Positions 1-8,924 of a DNA stretch of 64,000 nucleotides are shown piece after piece. This DNA is from DASSFG01 sp035547915 (GTDB lineage: Bacteria; Planctomycetota; Planctomycetia; Pirellulales; JAICIG01). The stretch spans positions 1 to 64,000 of the forward strand of contig DASZTS010000004.1 in NCBI GenBank assembly GCA_035547915.1. The letters run 5' to 3'. Under the pieces are notes generated by a model that ran no database searches, was not told where the DNA came from, and worked only from the letters and a program-made list of their open reading frames with translations. The first letter of the stretch is position 1, and each line of letters opens with the position of its first letter. Both the position numbers and the translations under genes were made by a program.

Positions 1-133
1 TCTGATGGGTACCGCGGCACCGAGCCTCCTGCCCGATACCTCATAGATTTCTTCTGCCGCACATCACACCGCCCCAACGAACCATCGTTCGCTCTGCGCG
101 CCCGTTCACCTGCGGCCCTATAAAAATCCGTGA

Positions 134-289
134 ATCGCTACGGCTCCCTCTGTGGAGCGTTCCGGTCGGTCTTCGGGAGGCCTGGCCCGCCGGAGTCCGA
201 ATGACAACTCGACGTCACATTGTGGTCAGTTACATGTCAAGCCGTTCACCGAAATCGTTGTCGATGAGCAATGGGTGATTGTTACGTGA
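134..289 (+). other. open tail without a clear start, overlapping the barstar-like start
   Basis: This is a 51-codon open stretch that begins just after an in-frame TGA at 131-133 and ends at TGA 287-289, overlapping the barstar-like ATG at 271 by 19 bp. Its end reads KPFTEIVVDEQWVIVT. A toxin gene often overlaps its antitoxin start in this way, so it could be the broken end of a barstar partner. I recognise no domain and the only in-frame start is a GTG. The link to a toxin is inference only. Confidence 0.2.
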
Positions 290-720
290 TCGACGGCGAA
301 AACTTCGATTCGCTGGAAGGTTTTTATGACGAGGTCGGCCGGGTTCTCGCCGCCGGCGAGCCATGGAGCAGGAATCTCGATGCCATCAACGACATACTCA
401 GTTGGCCCTCGCTGGAATCGGGAATTCCCTGCACGCTCATCTGGAAGAACTCAGCCAACATCTGTTGGCTCGCCTTTCGGAGCAACTGTCTCGCCAACCG
501 CCCGACGCATGCTAACGAGCCGGACTTAACATTGTGGTCAATTGTACGAGCAACCGACAAAACCGGATCGAGCTTCAGAAAATCGGCGTTCACGGCCGAT
601 TTTTTGCCCGCGGCCCTCCGGCTTCCGGTTTTTGTCAGCCGCTCTGCGTCAACCGGTCTTCGCCCTTTGTTCGCTGACCCGAGCCACATCCTAACAGGCA
701 GCGCTAATCCGTCCACCTGA
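271..720 (+). CDS. barstar-like inhibitor with a chimeric C-terminus
   Basis: Residues 1-65 look like the barstar (barnase inhibitor, PF01337) family: YVIDGENFDSLEGFYDEV, then RNLDAINDILSW in place of the usual NLDAFNDIL, then TLIWKNSA. Family members bind and block small secreted ribonucleases. A normal barstar of this type is about 90-130 residues and continues with a helix and strand after the WKNSA motif. Here the rest does not match the family: from about residue 93 the frame runs through a dispersed repeat (548-645), giving RATDKTG and later residues. The C-terminal half is therefore repeat-derived, and the gene is probably broken or extended. Another frame (about 420-510) also reads as a plausible helical tail, so a frameshift is possible. 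Confidence 0.55.
   Translation: MGDCYVIDGENFDSLEGFYDEVGRVLAAGEPWSRNLDAINDILSWPSLESGIPCTLIWKNSANICWLAFRSNCLANRPTHANEPDLTLWSIVRATDKTGSSFRKSAFTADFLPAALRLPVFVSRSASTGLRPLFADPSHILTGSANPST
548..645 (-). repeat. palindromic element, copy A (reverse orientation)
   Basis: This is a full 98-bp copy. It runs from GAGCAACCGACAAAACCGG to the arm TTTTTGTCAGCCGCTCT. The centre is a hairpin with stem AAAATCGGC / GCCGATTTT. The barstar-like frame reads straight through it without a stop. Confidence 0.85.
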
Positions 721-760
721 GAGTTTTCGGGCATTCGACCTGCCGTATGCGAAGAAGACA

Positions 761-1072
761 ATGGCCGATTCGATTGAAGCAAAGTTGGTGGCACGACTCC
801 GCTGGGCATCGCATGATGGCTGCCCAGTCGCCGGATCATCTGAGGGCCAGTGGGCAGAAATAGCATCTGTAGCCCGTCGCCGCTGGTTTTCATTTGAGCG
901 TCGGCGGCCGACGAGGAAAGATGAAAACATGCCTGATCGGGTGGAAGACCTCGCACGGGGTTTGTGTGAACAGTTCGAGCGAGGCGGCGTCAAATTGGCA
1001 GGACCATTGATCTCGGACTACCGCTGGCTTGCAGAACGACTTGCCGGCGTTTTGCTCGCTGAATCCGAATGA
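761..1072 (+). CDS. hypothetical protein
   Basis: This is a 103-residue open frame starting at ATG 761, with a second in-frame ATG at 929 that would leave 47 residues (MPDRVEDLARGLCEQFERGG at its start). I recognise no domain. There is no convincing ribosome binding site. It lies in a disturbed stretch between a repeat-interrupted barstar-like gene and a membrane LRR gene, so it may be a remnant or not coding at all. Confidence 0.3.
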   Translation: MADSIEAKLVARLRWASHDGCPVAGSSEGQWAEIASVARRRWFSFERRRPTRKDENMPDRVEDLARGLCEQFERGGVKLAGPLISDYRWLAERLAGVLLAESE

Positions 1073-1129
1073 GCCCCCCGGCTGCGACGGGTTTCTTTTT
1101 TGGCTCGGCAAAGCCGGTAGCCTGATGGA

Positions 1130-2170
1130 ATGGAAAAATTGCTCTTCTTGCTGTTTTTGGCCGTTATCCCGTTCGGCTTCTTTTGCAATTGGCTGTTCGA
1201 TTGCCTTGGCCTCGGCCCCTCTAGGCTGACGAACGACGATCCGGCGATTGGGCACGCTCCGCTTCAGCGGTCGCCTATTGGGATGACCGAGCCCTCCTTT
1301 GCAGCGAAGCCGCAATTCTCGATTCGTTTCTTGCTCCTGCTCACGGCGGCCGTGGCGATATCGATTATGGCCTTTCGTTCCAATCCCTGGTGGCGAGCGG
1401 CGTTCGCAATCAATTTCCTGACCATTTTGTATGCCGCCGCTGGCGTGACCCGAATAACCGACCCCTCGCGGGCGTTCTGGACCGGAACCGCCGTGATGCT
1501 CGGCTTTACCGTCATCATTGCAGCCCAGTTGATATGGAATTTGGAGAACATCCTTAATGCACTTCTTGAGGACGACCCAATAAACCTCCCCCCGTGGGTT
1601 GGAGATGATCGTGACATATGTGTTGTCTGGCGTGCCGCCCTCATCAATGGCCTCTTCGCCGTCTTTCTCCATTGGCTTTTCGCTCCCCGGCAAAAGCCCT
1701 CTTTAGGCGTGTGGGGCATGCGTGCCGAGAGGCAACAGCAGGCAGTGGAGGCGATTGAGGCTGCGGGCGGTTCAGTGTACTTCCGTGAGGAGGTTTGGCT
1801 CCAGGGCACTCAGGCCACGGACGGCGTGTTGGCTCACATGGCAGCACTGCCGAAACTTCAATTGCTTTGGCTTCGTGATTCCGAGATTACCGATGCGGGG
1901 ATGCCTCACTTGCGAGGTCTCACGGCCCTGACCTCCCTTTCTCTCGACAACACCGGCGTCACCGATACCGGACTCGTCCACCTGCAAGGACTGACGAGCC
2001 TGATAGAGCTTTATCTCCCCGACACTCAAGTCACGGATGCCGGGTTAGTTCACCTGCACGAGCTAACGAACCTGCGATACCTTTCACTCAAACACACTCT
2101 GGTCACCAACGAAGGCGTGGCCCGGCTCCAACGGGCATTGCCAAGGTGTGAAATCTGGGGGCCGCGATGA
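1130..2170 (+). CDS. membrane protein with C-terminal leucine-rich repeats
   Basis: The N-terminus has a hydrophobic helix (residues 3-25), then KPQFSIRFLLLLTAAVA (about 60-76) and three or four further membrane segments up to about residue 190. Residues 225-345 hold four leucine-rich repeats of about 24 residues, for example LTALTSLSLDNTGVTDTGLV and LTNLRYLSLKHTLVTNEGV. LRR tails of this kind usually bind proteins. Partner and role are unknown. ATG 1283 (MTEPSF) is an alternative start that would place the QFS motif near the N-terminus, as in other small proteins of this window. The stop overlaps the next ATG (ATGA at 2167), so the two genes are probably co-transcribed. Confidence 0.7.
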   Translation: MEKLLFLLFLAVIPFGFFCNWLFDCLGLGPSRLTNDDPAIGHAPLQRSPIGMTEPSFAAKPQFSIRFLLLLTAAVAISIMAFRSNPWWRAAFAINFLTILYAAAGVTRITDPSRAFWTGTAVMLGFTVIIAAQLIWNLENILNALLEDDPINLPPWVGDDRDICVVWRAALINGLFAVFLHWLFAPRQKPSLGVWGMRAERQQQAVEAIEAAGGSVYFREEVWLQGTQATDGVLAHMAALPKLQLLWLRDSEITDAGMPHLRGLTALTSLSLDNTGVTDTGLVHLQGLTSLIELYLPDTQVTDAGLVHLHELTNLRYLSLKHTLVTNEGVARLQRALPRCEIWGPR

Positions 2171-2361
2171 ACCGAAGGCTCTGCCATATGAACCGAAGGC
2201 TCCCCCAATTCAGCATTGCCACCCTTCTCCTGACCATTGCCGCCGTCGCGGTGGTGCTGGCGTTGATGCTGCGAGTTCCGACGCAGGCGGCCTCTCTAAA
2301 GCTTCTCGGTCATCATCGTCGTTCTGACTGCGTTGGCACTTTTTTCTGGGGCTCGATCTGA
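2167..2361 (+). CDS. small membrane protein, probably cut short by a repeat
   Basis: This 64-residue frame has MNRR repeated at its start, then LPQFSIATLLLTIAAVAVVL, a single membrane helix of the QFS(S/T)(L/I)xxLL type seen in several planctomycete proteins here. The start overlaps the stop of the LRR gene. The end, from about 2341, is the right half of the dispersed palindromic element, so the original C-terminus seems to be lost. ATG 2188 (MNRRLPQFS) is an equally good start. Confidence 0.5.
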   Translation: MNRRLCHMNRRLPQFSIATLLLTIAAVAVVLALMLRVPTQAASLKLLGHHRRSDCVGTFFWGSI

Positions 2362-2380
2362 TTTTGTCGGTTGCGCTAAA
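2341..2380 (+). repeat. palindromic element, copy I (right half only)
   Basis: Only the right arm is present: TTTTCTGGGGCTCGATCTG then ATTTTGTCGGTTGCGCTAA. It matches the right arm of the full copies at 59788-59889 and 22661-22758. No left arm is visible. Confidence 0.65.
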
Positions 2381-2445
2381 ATAGGCCGAACGTGCCTTAT
2401 GGCCGCAGAGATTGAGCAAAACCCGCAGCCCCCAGACAAACTCGC

Positions 2446-3270
2446 ATGCCCGCCGAACTCATACCCGTTGCTACGTTCGTGAAACCCGCCGAGGCGGTCG
2501 CCGCGCGGTGCGCGCTAGAGGCACAGGGGATCACGTGTTTCCTCAAGGACGAAAACCTCGTGGCCATGAATTGGCTGTATGGGAATGCCGTCGGGTATGT
2601 GAAGCTGCTCGTGGCCGAGCCCGATGCGGAGCGGGCGCTGACGCTGCTCGAGACGCCCTACGACGATTGGCCGACATCGGCCCAGCCCGAAACGTGGAAG
2701 TGCCGGCAATGCGGCGAGGAGGTGGAGAACCGCTCCGACCGATGCACGCAGTGCGGAACTCCCCGACATCCGGAAGACGCCGTCGGCCATTCTCACTCGG
2801 CGGCGGTGCGAGACCTCTTGCGGGCCCGCGACGAATCCGCGGAGCAGGACAAGAACCCGTATGCCTCGCCCCGCGCAGACGTGGCGCGCGCCGACGACAA
2901 GACCGACGGCCGCGCCGCCGACGACGAGGGCCCCCGGGCGCGCTGTCCCGAGTGCGGCCGGCCGAGGATGGCCGTTTGTCCGTTCTGCGAGACGAGCGGC
3001 ACGACGTTTCGCGGTGCCAACCCGTTGGACGAAGGTTCTATGGAGGAGCCGTCGCTGCTCATCTGCTCCCTCTGTGACGAACCGTTCGAGGCCTCTTACC
3101 TACGCCGTTGCGAGTGGTGCGGCCACGATTTCGGCGCGGGCCTCGAAGTGCCGGCCGTCATGCAGACCGTCTCCAGAGACGCCCCGAACTGGCGAGTGTT
3201 CCTCGTCGGTATCTGCGGCGTCGCGATCATCGTCGGCCTGATCACCTACTTCGCCATGTTGCTATCGTAG
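2446..3270 (+). CDS. DUF2007 domain protein with zinc ribbons and a C-terminal membrane helix
   Basis: Residues 1-70 (LIPVATFVKPAEAVAARCAL followed by a short basic/hydrophobic stretch) match the DUF2007 fold, a small ferredoxin-like domain annotated as a putative signal transducer. Next come a CxxC pair (CRQCGEEVENRSDRCTQCG), an acidic linker, a second CPEC/CPFC pair, a third CSLC/CEWC pair near residue 215, and a membrane helix at 250-272. The Cys pairs should bind zinc. The order suggests a membrane-anchored protein facing the cytoplasm. No partner is evident: the next gene is convergent. Confidence 0.75.
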   Translation: MPAELIPVATFVKPAEAVAARCALEAQGITCFLKDENLVAMNWLYGNAVGYVKLLVAEPDAERALTLLETPYDDWPTSAQPETWKCRQCGEEVENRSDRCTQCGTPRHPEDAVGHSHSAAVRDLLRARDESAEQDKNPYASPRADVARADDKTDGRAADDEGPRARCPECGRPRMAVCPFCETSGTTFRGANPLDEGSMEEPSLLICSLCDEPFEASYLRRCEWCGHDFGAGLEVPAVMQTVSRDAPNWRVFLVGICGVAIIVGLITYFAMLLS

Positions 3271-3321
3271 GGGCGGCCCGCCGGAGCCGTCTGCCGACGC
3301 CGGTCCTACGGCGATCGCACC

Positions 3322-4329
3322 TCAGCCGCCCATCGGCAGCGGGCGATTGACGGCGCCGGGCGGCGTTTGACCGCGCCAGGCGGCCAAGATGTTTTGGGCC
3401 GCTTCGAGCTCGATCTGCTCGCGGACCGCCGCGACGGCGCTTCCCAGGTGCGGCGTGAAGATCGTATGGTCGGCGGCGATCAGCGCGGGCTCGATCTGCG
3501 ACGGCCGGGTGAGACGCGATTGGTCCTCCATCTCGTAGACATCGGCCGCGAAGCCGGCGAGCCGGCCCGATTGCAAGGCGCGGGCGACCGCCTGCTCGTC
3601 GACCACCGAGCCGCGCCCGATATTGATCAGGAAACTGCCACGCCGCATGCGCGACAGCGCCTCGTCGTCGAAGGCGTGCAGATTGTCGGCGGTGAACGGC
3701 GCGGCGACGATGACGTAGTCGCTCTCGGTGAGCAGTTCGCCGAACGTCACGTACCGGACGTCGAGGCTCGCTTCGCGGTCGGCGGGCAAGGCGCGGGGAT
3801 CGTGATAGATCGTCCGCATGCCGAACCCGATCATGCGTGCGGCGATCGCCTGTCCGACCGCTCCCATGCCGTAGATCCCCAGGCAGCGGCCGCCCAAGGG
3901 CGCGCCATAGAGGATCGGCCGCCAGCCCGCGTAATGCTCGTGCCGCATCAGGCGGTCGCCCGCCACGATGTTGCGCGACAGGCTCAACAGCAGGCCGATG
4001 GCCAGCTCGGCGGTGGGAACCGTCAGCAGATCGGCGACGCACGTCACCCACACCCCGCGCTCGGTGCAGGCGGCCACGTCGATGTTGTCAAAACCCTTCA
4101 AGGCACCGGCCACGATCCGCAGCCGCGGGCAAGCCTGCAAGAAATCGCGGTCGATACAATCGGTCATGAAGACCATGATCGCCGTCGCCTCGCCGGCGCG
4201 GCTCCGCACCTCGTCGGGCCTGAGTATCCGATCACTATCGTTGCAGTCGACATCGCCATCCGCTCGCAGACGCTCGAGCACCGAAGCGTGTACGCGGTGC
4301 GTCAGAAATGCCTTGTTGCGAACGGCCAT
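3322..4329 (-). CDS. ptxD: D-2-hydroxyacid dehydrogenase, phosphite dehydrogenase (PtxD)-like
   Basis: This is an NAD-dependent dehydrogenase of 335 residues, the usual length. Blocks closely follow PtxD, which oxidises phosphite to phosphate: THRVH near residue 10, FLQACPRLRIVAGALKGFDN, DLLTVPTAELAIGLLLSLSR, a Rossmann motif GIYGMGAVGQA, and ADVYEMEDQSRLTRPSQIEP ending in FTPHLGSAVAAVREQIE. Catalytic Arg (INIGRGSVVDE), Glu (YEMED) and His (TPHLGSA) are all present. The gene stands alone, with no phosphite transporter (ptxABC) or regulator beside it. Other 2-hydroxyacids remain possible substrates, but the block after the cofactor site (YEMEDxxRxxRP) is more PtxD-like than glycerate- or lactate-dehydrogenase-like. 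Confidence 0.8.
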   Translation of the reverse strand: MAVRNKAFLTHRVHASVLERLRADGDVDCNDSDRILRPDEVRSRAGEATAIMVFMTDCIDRDFLQACPRLRIVAGALKGFDNIDVAACTERGVWVTCVADLLTVPTAELAIGLLLSLSRNIVAGDRLMRHEHYAGWRPILYGAPLGGRCLGIYGMGAVGQAIAARMIGFGMRTIYHDPRALPADREASLDVRYVTFGELLTESDYVIVAAPFTADNLHAFDDEALSRMRRGSFLINIGRGSVVDEQAVARALQSGRLAGFAADVYEMEDQSRLTRPSQIEPALIAADHTIFTPHLGSAVAAVREQIELEAAQNILAAWRGQTPPGAVNRPLPMGG

Positions 4330-4391
4330 ACTTTTGCGCGACGTGCTCTCGTTGGTTTGCCCCCGACGTCTCAGCGACCTTCAAGACAGCG

Positions 4392-5060
4392 TCACTGCGG
4401 CTTCTCCGGTCCGCCTTTCTTCAGCAGGTCTTTGTTCAGCGGCTCCTTGATCAACGAGTCTTTCTTGACTGGCTCCTTGTTGAGCGGCTCCCTGCTCAAC
4501 GGTTCCTTCTTCAGGGGCTCCTTCTTCAGCGGTTCGATCGTTTCGGCCCATTTCGACAGCTTCTCGAAGTCGTCTTCGTTATCGCCGACGACCATGATGT
4601 TGTAGCCGACGTCGGTGAAGAGGATCTGCAATTGCACGAAGAGGTCGTCGCCGTCGGCCGTCTGATAGGCCAGGCCGAATTTCGTGCGCTTGTTGATGTC
4701 GACCTTCTCCATGTCGGGGAGGTCTTTCTTGACGAGCTTGAGCCCCGCCCCCGCCAAACTCTGGGCCGTGCCGTTGACGTAGCCCTTCAGCGCCGTGAGC
4801 TTGTGAGCCTTGTCCGGCAGCTTGCGCTCCTCGATGCTTACTACGACCTTGGAGACGACGCCCTCCTTGCTGATGACGAGTTGATGGCCCAGAAGCTCGT
4901 CGCCGTCTTTGAGTTCATTGAGACCGAAATCGTATCCCGTGGGGGCGGGTTCGGCCGTGACAAGGTTTTCGATGGTCACGCGCCGGGCCTGTTCGCCATC
5001 GTCCTCGCCGACGAAGAGCAGCGCTGCGACGCCGGCCAACAGCAGTAACAATGAATTCAT
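4392..5060 (-). CDS. secreted protein with a Lys-Glu-Pro-Leu repeat tail
   Basis: This 222-residue protein starts at MNSLLLLLAGVAALLF, a short signal sequence. The body has no domain that I recognise. The last 40 residues are about eight copies of a five-residue unit, (K/N)(K/R)EPL, encoded by imperfect 15-bp tandem repeats at about 4424-4540. The same frame stays open far upstream to 6365, but that part is antisense to the DUF1592 gene and lacks its own features, so I use the ATG at 5060. The gene is divergent from the DUF1592/DUF1552 pair. Confidence 0.65.
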   Translation of the reverse strand: MNSLLLLLAGVAALLFVGEDDGEQARRVTIENLVTAEPAPTGYDFGLNELKDGDELLGHQLVISKEGVVSKVVVSIEERKLPDKAHKLTALKGYVNGTAQSLAGAGLKLVKKDLPDMEKVDINKRTKFGLAYQTADGDDLFVQLQILFTDVGYNIMVVGDNEDDFEKLSKWAETIEPLKKEPLKKEPLSREPLNKEPVKKDSLIKEPLNKDLLKKGGPEKPQ

Positions 5061-5261
5061 ATTCGCCTCGCGGGAGCAAAGGGGGTGTTGAGTTGTGGGG
5101 TCGCCATCCCTATCGCAAATATAGCCATCGCCGCACGGATGAAAACCGAAGGCGATCGCCGCCGCCGCGGCAGATTGCGGATCGGGCTCGTGCGTCGCGT
5201 GGCAATTAATCGGCGATCGCGTAAGATAGGGATCGTCCCGCCGAAATTTCCCGCCGTAAAA

Positions 5262-7580
5262 ATGCGCTGTTGCCGGAATGGAATCGTGCTGGTCGTGCTC
5301 ACCGCGTCGGCTGCCTTGGCCGACGAGCGGCCGAATGGCCGACATATCTACGAGCAACGGTGCGCCGCCTGTCATGGCGACCACGGAGAAGGAAGCCGCG
5401 AGCATTTTCCGCAGCCGCTCGCGGGCGACCGGTCGGCCGAGCAACTGGCCCGCTACATCGGCGAATCGATGCCGCCCGACATGCCGGGCACCTGCCGCGA
5501 CGAGGACGCCAAGCTCGTGGCGACCTATATCTACGACGCTTTCTACTCGCGGCAGGCCCAGGCCGGGCAGCGCGGGCCACAGATCGAGATGGCGCGTCTC
5601 ACGGCGCGGCAGCATGCGAGCGTTCTGGCCGATCTGATGGTGACCTTCTTCGGCCCGCCGGCCGCCGCGACGCAGACCGGACTGCGCGGACAGTACGCCA
5701 CGATCAACGCCGACGGCGACGGGAAGCAGGTCTTCGAGCGCATCGATCCCCAGGTCCGCTTCGACTTCGGTACATCGAGCCCCAACCCGGAGAAGATCGA
5801 TCCGGCGGAATTCGCCATCTCTTGGAGCGGGTCGGTCGGCGCCCCGGCCAGCGGCGAATACGAATTCATCGTCCGCAGCCCGAACAGTTTCAAGCTCTTC
5901 GTCAACGACCGCAAGACGCCGCTGATCGATGCCTGGATCAAGTCGGGCGAGCAGACGGAATACCGCGGCGTCGTGCGCTTGCTGGCCGGACGGCGTTACC
6001 TGCTGCAACTCTATTTCACCAAGGCCGGACAGGGCGGGAAGAAACCGGAGCAACTGCGGGCCAAGATCGCTCCCGCCGCTATCTCGTTGGCCTGGAAACC
6101 GCCCGGACGCGCGGAAGAAATCGTGCCCGCCGGCCGGCTCTCGCCCCAGGACGTGCGCGAAACGCTGCTGCTCGAAACGCCGTTTCCGCCCGACGATCGG
6201 AGTACCGGATTCGAGCGCGGCACCTCGGTCAGCCCCGAATGGGATCGGGCCGCGACGGCGGCCGCGCTGGAAGCGGCCGGTTATGTGCGCGAACGGTTGG
6301 GTGATTTTTGCGGGGTCGTCGAGCCCGACCGGCAACACGAGCCCGCCCTGCGCGAGTTTTGCCACCGCTTCGCCGAACGGGCATTCCGCCGCCCGCTCGC
6401 GCCGGAGTTGCGGGCGTTGTTCGTCGATCGGCAGTTCGAACGCGCGAGCGATCCGGGTCTGGCCCTGGAGCGGGTCATCCTCATGACATTGAAGTCGCCC
6501 CGCTTCCTATATGTCGACCTGGCCGGTCCGGCGGCCGACGGTTACGACGTGGCGGCGCGGCTCGCCTTCACGCTCTGGGATTCGCTTCCCGACGACGCGC
6601 TGTTGGCGGCGGCCGCCGCCGGGCAACTCACCACGCGCGAACAGGTGGCGGCGCAGGCGCACCGCATGACGGTCGACGCTCGCTGCACCGCCAAGCTGCG
6701 CGAGTTCTTGCTGGGCTGGCTGAAGATCGATCAGGTGCAGGATCTGCGCAAGGACACGGCCTCGTTCCCCCTATTCAACGCGGCCGTGGCGGCCGATCTG
6801 CGCATGTCGCTGGAACTGTCGCTGGAGGACGTGCTGACCGACGAACGGGCCGACTTCCGCGGGCTGCTGCTAAGCGACGAACTGTATATGAACGGCCGCC
6901 TGGCCGCGCTTTACGGCGCCGACCTGCCGGGCGACGCGCCGTTTCGCAAGGTGAAGCTCGATCCCGGCGAACGGGTCGGGCTGCTCTCGCACCCCTATCT
7001 GCTCGCTGTCTTTGCCGGCCAGAACGAGTCGTCGCCGATTCGCCGCGGGGTGCTCGTGGCGCGCGGCATGCTCGGCCGGGTCTTGCGGCCGCCGCCCGAT
7101 GCCGTGACACCCAGCCCCGCGTCGCTGCATCCCGATCTGACGACCCGCGAACGAACGACGCTCCAGACCGCCGACCAGGCCTGCCAGTCGTGCCATGCGC
7201 TCATCAATCCGCTCGGCTATCCGCTGGAACGGTTCGACGCGCTCGGGCGGCTGCGCACCACCGATAACGGCCGGGCCATCGACGCCACGGGTTCGTACGT
7301 GTCGCGCGGCGGAGATGCGATGAAATTCGACGGCCCGCGCGAGCTGGCGACATTCCTGGCCGGCAGCGCGGAGACGCACCAGGCGTTCGTGGAAAAGCTG
7401 TTCTACTACGCGGTCAAGCAGCCGGTCCGCGCGTTCGGAAACGACGCGCTGCCCACGTTGCGGGGCCGGTTCACGGCCACCGATTTCAATATGCGCCGCC
7501 TGCTGGCCGAGATCGCCACGCTGGCCGCGTTCGATCGGCCGACGCACGTTCCTTCTCCATCTTCGGGCACAGGTAACTGA
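5262..7580 (+). CDS. planctomycete cytochrome c with PA14 and DUF1595/1592/1588/1585 domains
   Basis: This secreted protein of 772 residues starts at MRCCRNGIVLVVLTASAALA, chosen because a signal peptide follows directly. Residues near 35 hold a heme site, CAACH. A PA14-like region follows (about 130-270), then DUF1595 (HRFAERAFRRPLAPELR), DUF1592 (AARLAFTLWDSLPDDALLAA), DUF1588 (ERVGLLSHPYLLAVF) and DUF1585 with a second pair CQSCH. This domain series is abundant in planctomycetes and always accompanies a DUF1552 protein, as here with a 3-bp gap. The function is not established. A periplasmic redox role or carbohydrate-related role is inferred from the heme and PA14 domains. Confidence 0.9.
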   Translation: MRCCRNGIVLVVLTASAALADERPNGRHIYEQRCAACHGDHGEGSREHFPQPLAGDRSAEQLARYIGESMPPDMPGTCRDEDAKLVATYIYDAFYSRQAQAGQRGPQIEMARLTARQHASVLADLMVTFFGPPAAATQTGLRGQYATINADGDGKQVFERIDPQVRFDFGTSSPNPEKIDPAEFAISWSGSVGAPASGEYEFIVRSPNSFKLFVNDRKTPLIDAWIKSGEQTEYRGVVRLLAGRRYLLQLYFTKAGQGGKKPEQLRAKIAPAAISLAWKPPGRAEEIVPAGRLSPQDVRETLLLETPFPPDDRSTGFERGTSVSPEWDRAATAAALEAAGYVRERLGDFCGVVEPDRQHEPALREFCHRFAERAFRRPLAPELRALFVDRQFERASDPGLALERVILMTLKSPRFLYVDLAGPAADGYDVAARLAFTLWDSLPDDALLAAAAAGQLTTREQVAAQAHRMTVDARCTAKLREFLLGWLKIDQVQDLRKDTASFPLFNAAVAADLRMSLELSLEDVLTDERADFRGLLLSDELYMNGRLAALYGADLPGDAPFRKVKLDPGERVGLLSHPYLLAVFAGQNESSPIRRGVLVARGMLGRVLRPPPDAVTPSPASLHPDLTTRERTTLQTADQACQSCHALINPLGYPLERFDALGRLRTTDNGRAIDATGSYVSRGGDAMKFDGPRELATFLAGSAETHQAFVEKLFYYAVKQPVRAFGNDALPTLRGRFTATDFNMRRLLAEIATLAAFDRPTHVPSPSSGTGN

Positions 7581-7583
7581 TCC

Positions 7584-8897
7584 ATGTCGTGTTATCGCCG
7601 CGAATTTCTGCGAAAGCTCGGGCTCGGCACCGCCACGCTGCCGTTTCTGATGAACCTGCCGGATCTCGGTTTCGCCGACGAAGCGAAACGCAAGCAGCGG
7701 CTGGTGATCGTCTTCAGCCCCAACGGCGTCGTCCCGAGCACCTTCTGGCCCGACGAGGAAGGGGAGCGGTTCACGCTCAAACCAAGCCTGGCACCGTTGG
7801 CGCCGTTTCGCGATCGCCTGCTGACGTTGCATGGCATCTGCGACAGGGTCCGCGGCGACGGCGACCAGCACATGCGCGGCATCGGTTGCCTGTTGACCGG
7901 CATCGAACTGTTTGCCGGCAACGTGCTCGGTGGTTGCTCCGAACACCCGGCCGGTTGGTCGCGCGGCATTTCGATCGACCAGGAACTGCGGAACTTCTTG
8001 CAAAGCCGCCCCGAGACGCACACCCGCTTCGGGTCGCTCGAATTCGGCGTGCTCGTGCAAGAACGCGCCGACACGTGGACGCGGATGGTCTACAGCGGGC
8101 CGAACAAGCCCGTCGCTCCCGTCAACGATCCATATCAGATGTTCGCCAAGCTGTATGGCCGGGCCAAGCATCGCCAGGACCTGGCCAGCGTGCTCGACGG
8201 ATTGCAGGAGGATTTTCAGAAGGTGCGCTCCGTCGTCTCCAGCGCCGACGCCCGTCTGCTCGACGAGCACGCCGCGCTCGTGCGGCAGATGGAGCAGGAG
8301 CTGCGCGCCGCGCCGCCCGATGACGCGGACCAAAGACCCTTGGAACCCGGCGTCAAACAGCACAACGACAACATGCCGGCGCTCAGCCGCCTACAGATCG
8401 ACCTGCTCGTCCGCGGTTTCGCCGCTGATTTCATGCGCGTCGCGACCTTGCAGTACGCCCACTCCGCCAGCGACACGGTGATGTCCTGGCTGAAGATCGA
8501 CGGCCGGCATCACGACATCTCGCACAAGCCCGACGACGATCAACAGGCTCAGCAGGATCTCACCCGCATCAACGGCTGGTTCTGCGAACAGGTGGCCTAT
8601 CTCGCCTCGCGTCTGGCGGAAACGCCCGAACCGGGCGGCCCCGGTTCGTTGCTCGATAACACACTCATCGTCTGGACCAACGAACTGGGGAAGGGGAACG
8701 ACCACACCCACGAAAACATCCCCTTCGTGCTCCTCGGCGGCGACTTCGGCCTTCGCACGGGCCGTTCGCTGAGGTTTCCCGCCGTGCCCCACAACCGGCT
8801 GCTGCTCACGCTCGCGCACGCCTTCGGCCATCACCTCTCGCAGTTCGGCAATCCCGACTATTGTGGCGATGGTCCGCTGACGGGGCTGACGGCGTGA
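7584..8897 (+). CDS. DUF1552 secreted protein
   Basis: A twin-arginine-like leader (CYRREFLRKLGLGTATLP) is followed by the DUF1552 family body: RLVIVFSPNGVVPSTFWPDE, then LLTLHGICDR, and LIVWTNELGKGNDHTHENIP near the end. The length (437 residues) fits the family. It lies 3 bp after the DUF1592 cytochrome, and the two are almost certainly one transcript. DUF1552 proteins are thought to act outside the cytoplasm together with the cytochrome. The reaction is unknown. Confidence 0.9.
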   Translation: MSCYRREFLRKLGLGTATLPFLMNLPDLGFADEAKRKQRLVIVFSPNGVVPSTFWPDEEGERFTLKPSLAPLAPFRDRLLTLHGICDRVRGDGDQHMRGIGCLLTGIELFAGNVLGGCSEHPAGWSRGISIDQELRNFLQSRPETHTRFGSLEFGVLVQERADTWTRMVYSGPNKPVAPVNDPYQMFAKLYGRAKHRQDLASVLDGLQEDFQKVRSVVSSADARLLDEHAALVRQMEQELRAAPPDDADQRPLEPGVKQHNDNMPALSRLQIDLLVRGFAADFMRVATLQYAHSASDTVMSWLKIDGRHHDISHKPDDDQQAQQDLTRINGWFCEQVAYLASRLAETPEPGGPGSLLDNTLIVWTNELGKGNDHTHENIPFVLLGGDFGLRTGRSLRFPAVPHNRLLLTLAHAFGHHLSQFGNPDYCGDGPLTGLTA

Positions 8898-8924
8898 GGG
8901 GTTTGGTTAGAGCCGATCCAAGTC

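Noticed and set aside
4392..6365. 657-residue minus-strand open frame extending upstream of the KEPL-repeat protein
   Set aside because: The part beyond 5060 is antisense to the DUF1592 cytochrome, has no domain, and the ATG at 5060 precedes a clean signal sequence.
6870..8363. Long minus-strand open frame opposite the DUF1592/DUF1552 pair
   Set aside because: GC-rich codon bias makes long antisense frames; the plus-strand genes have recognisable domains and this frame has none.
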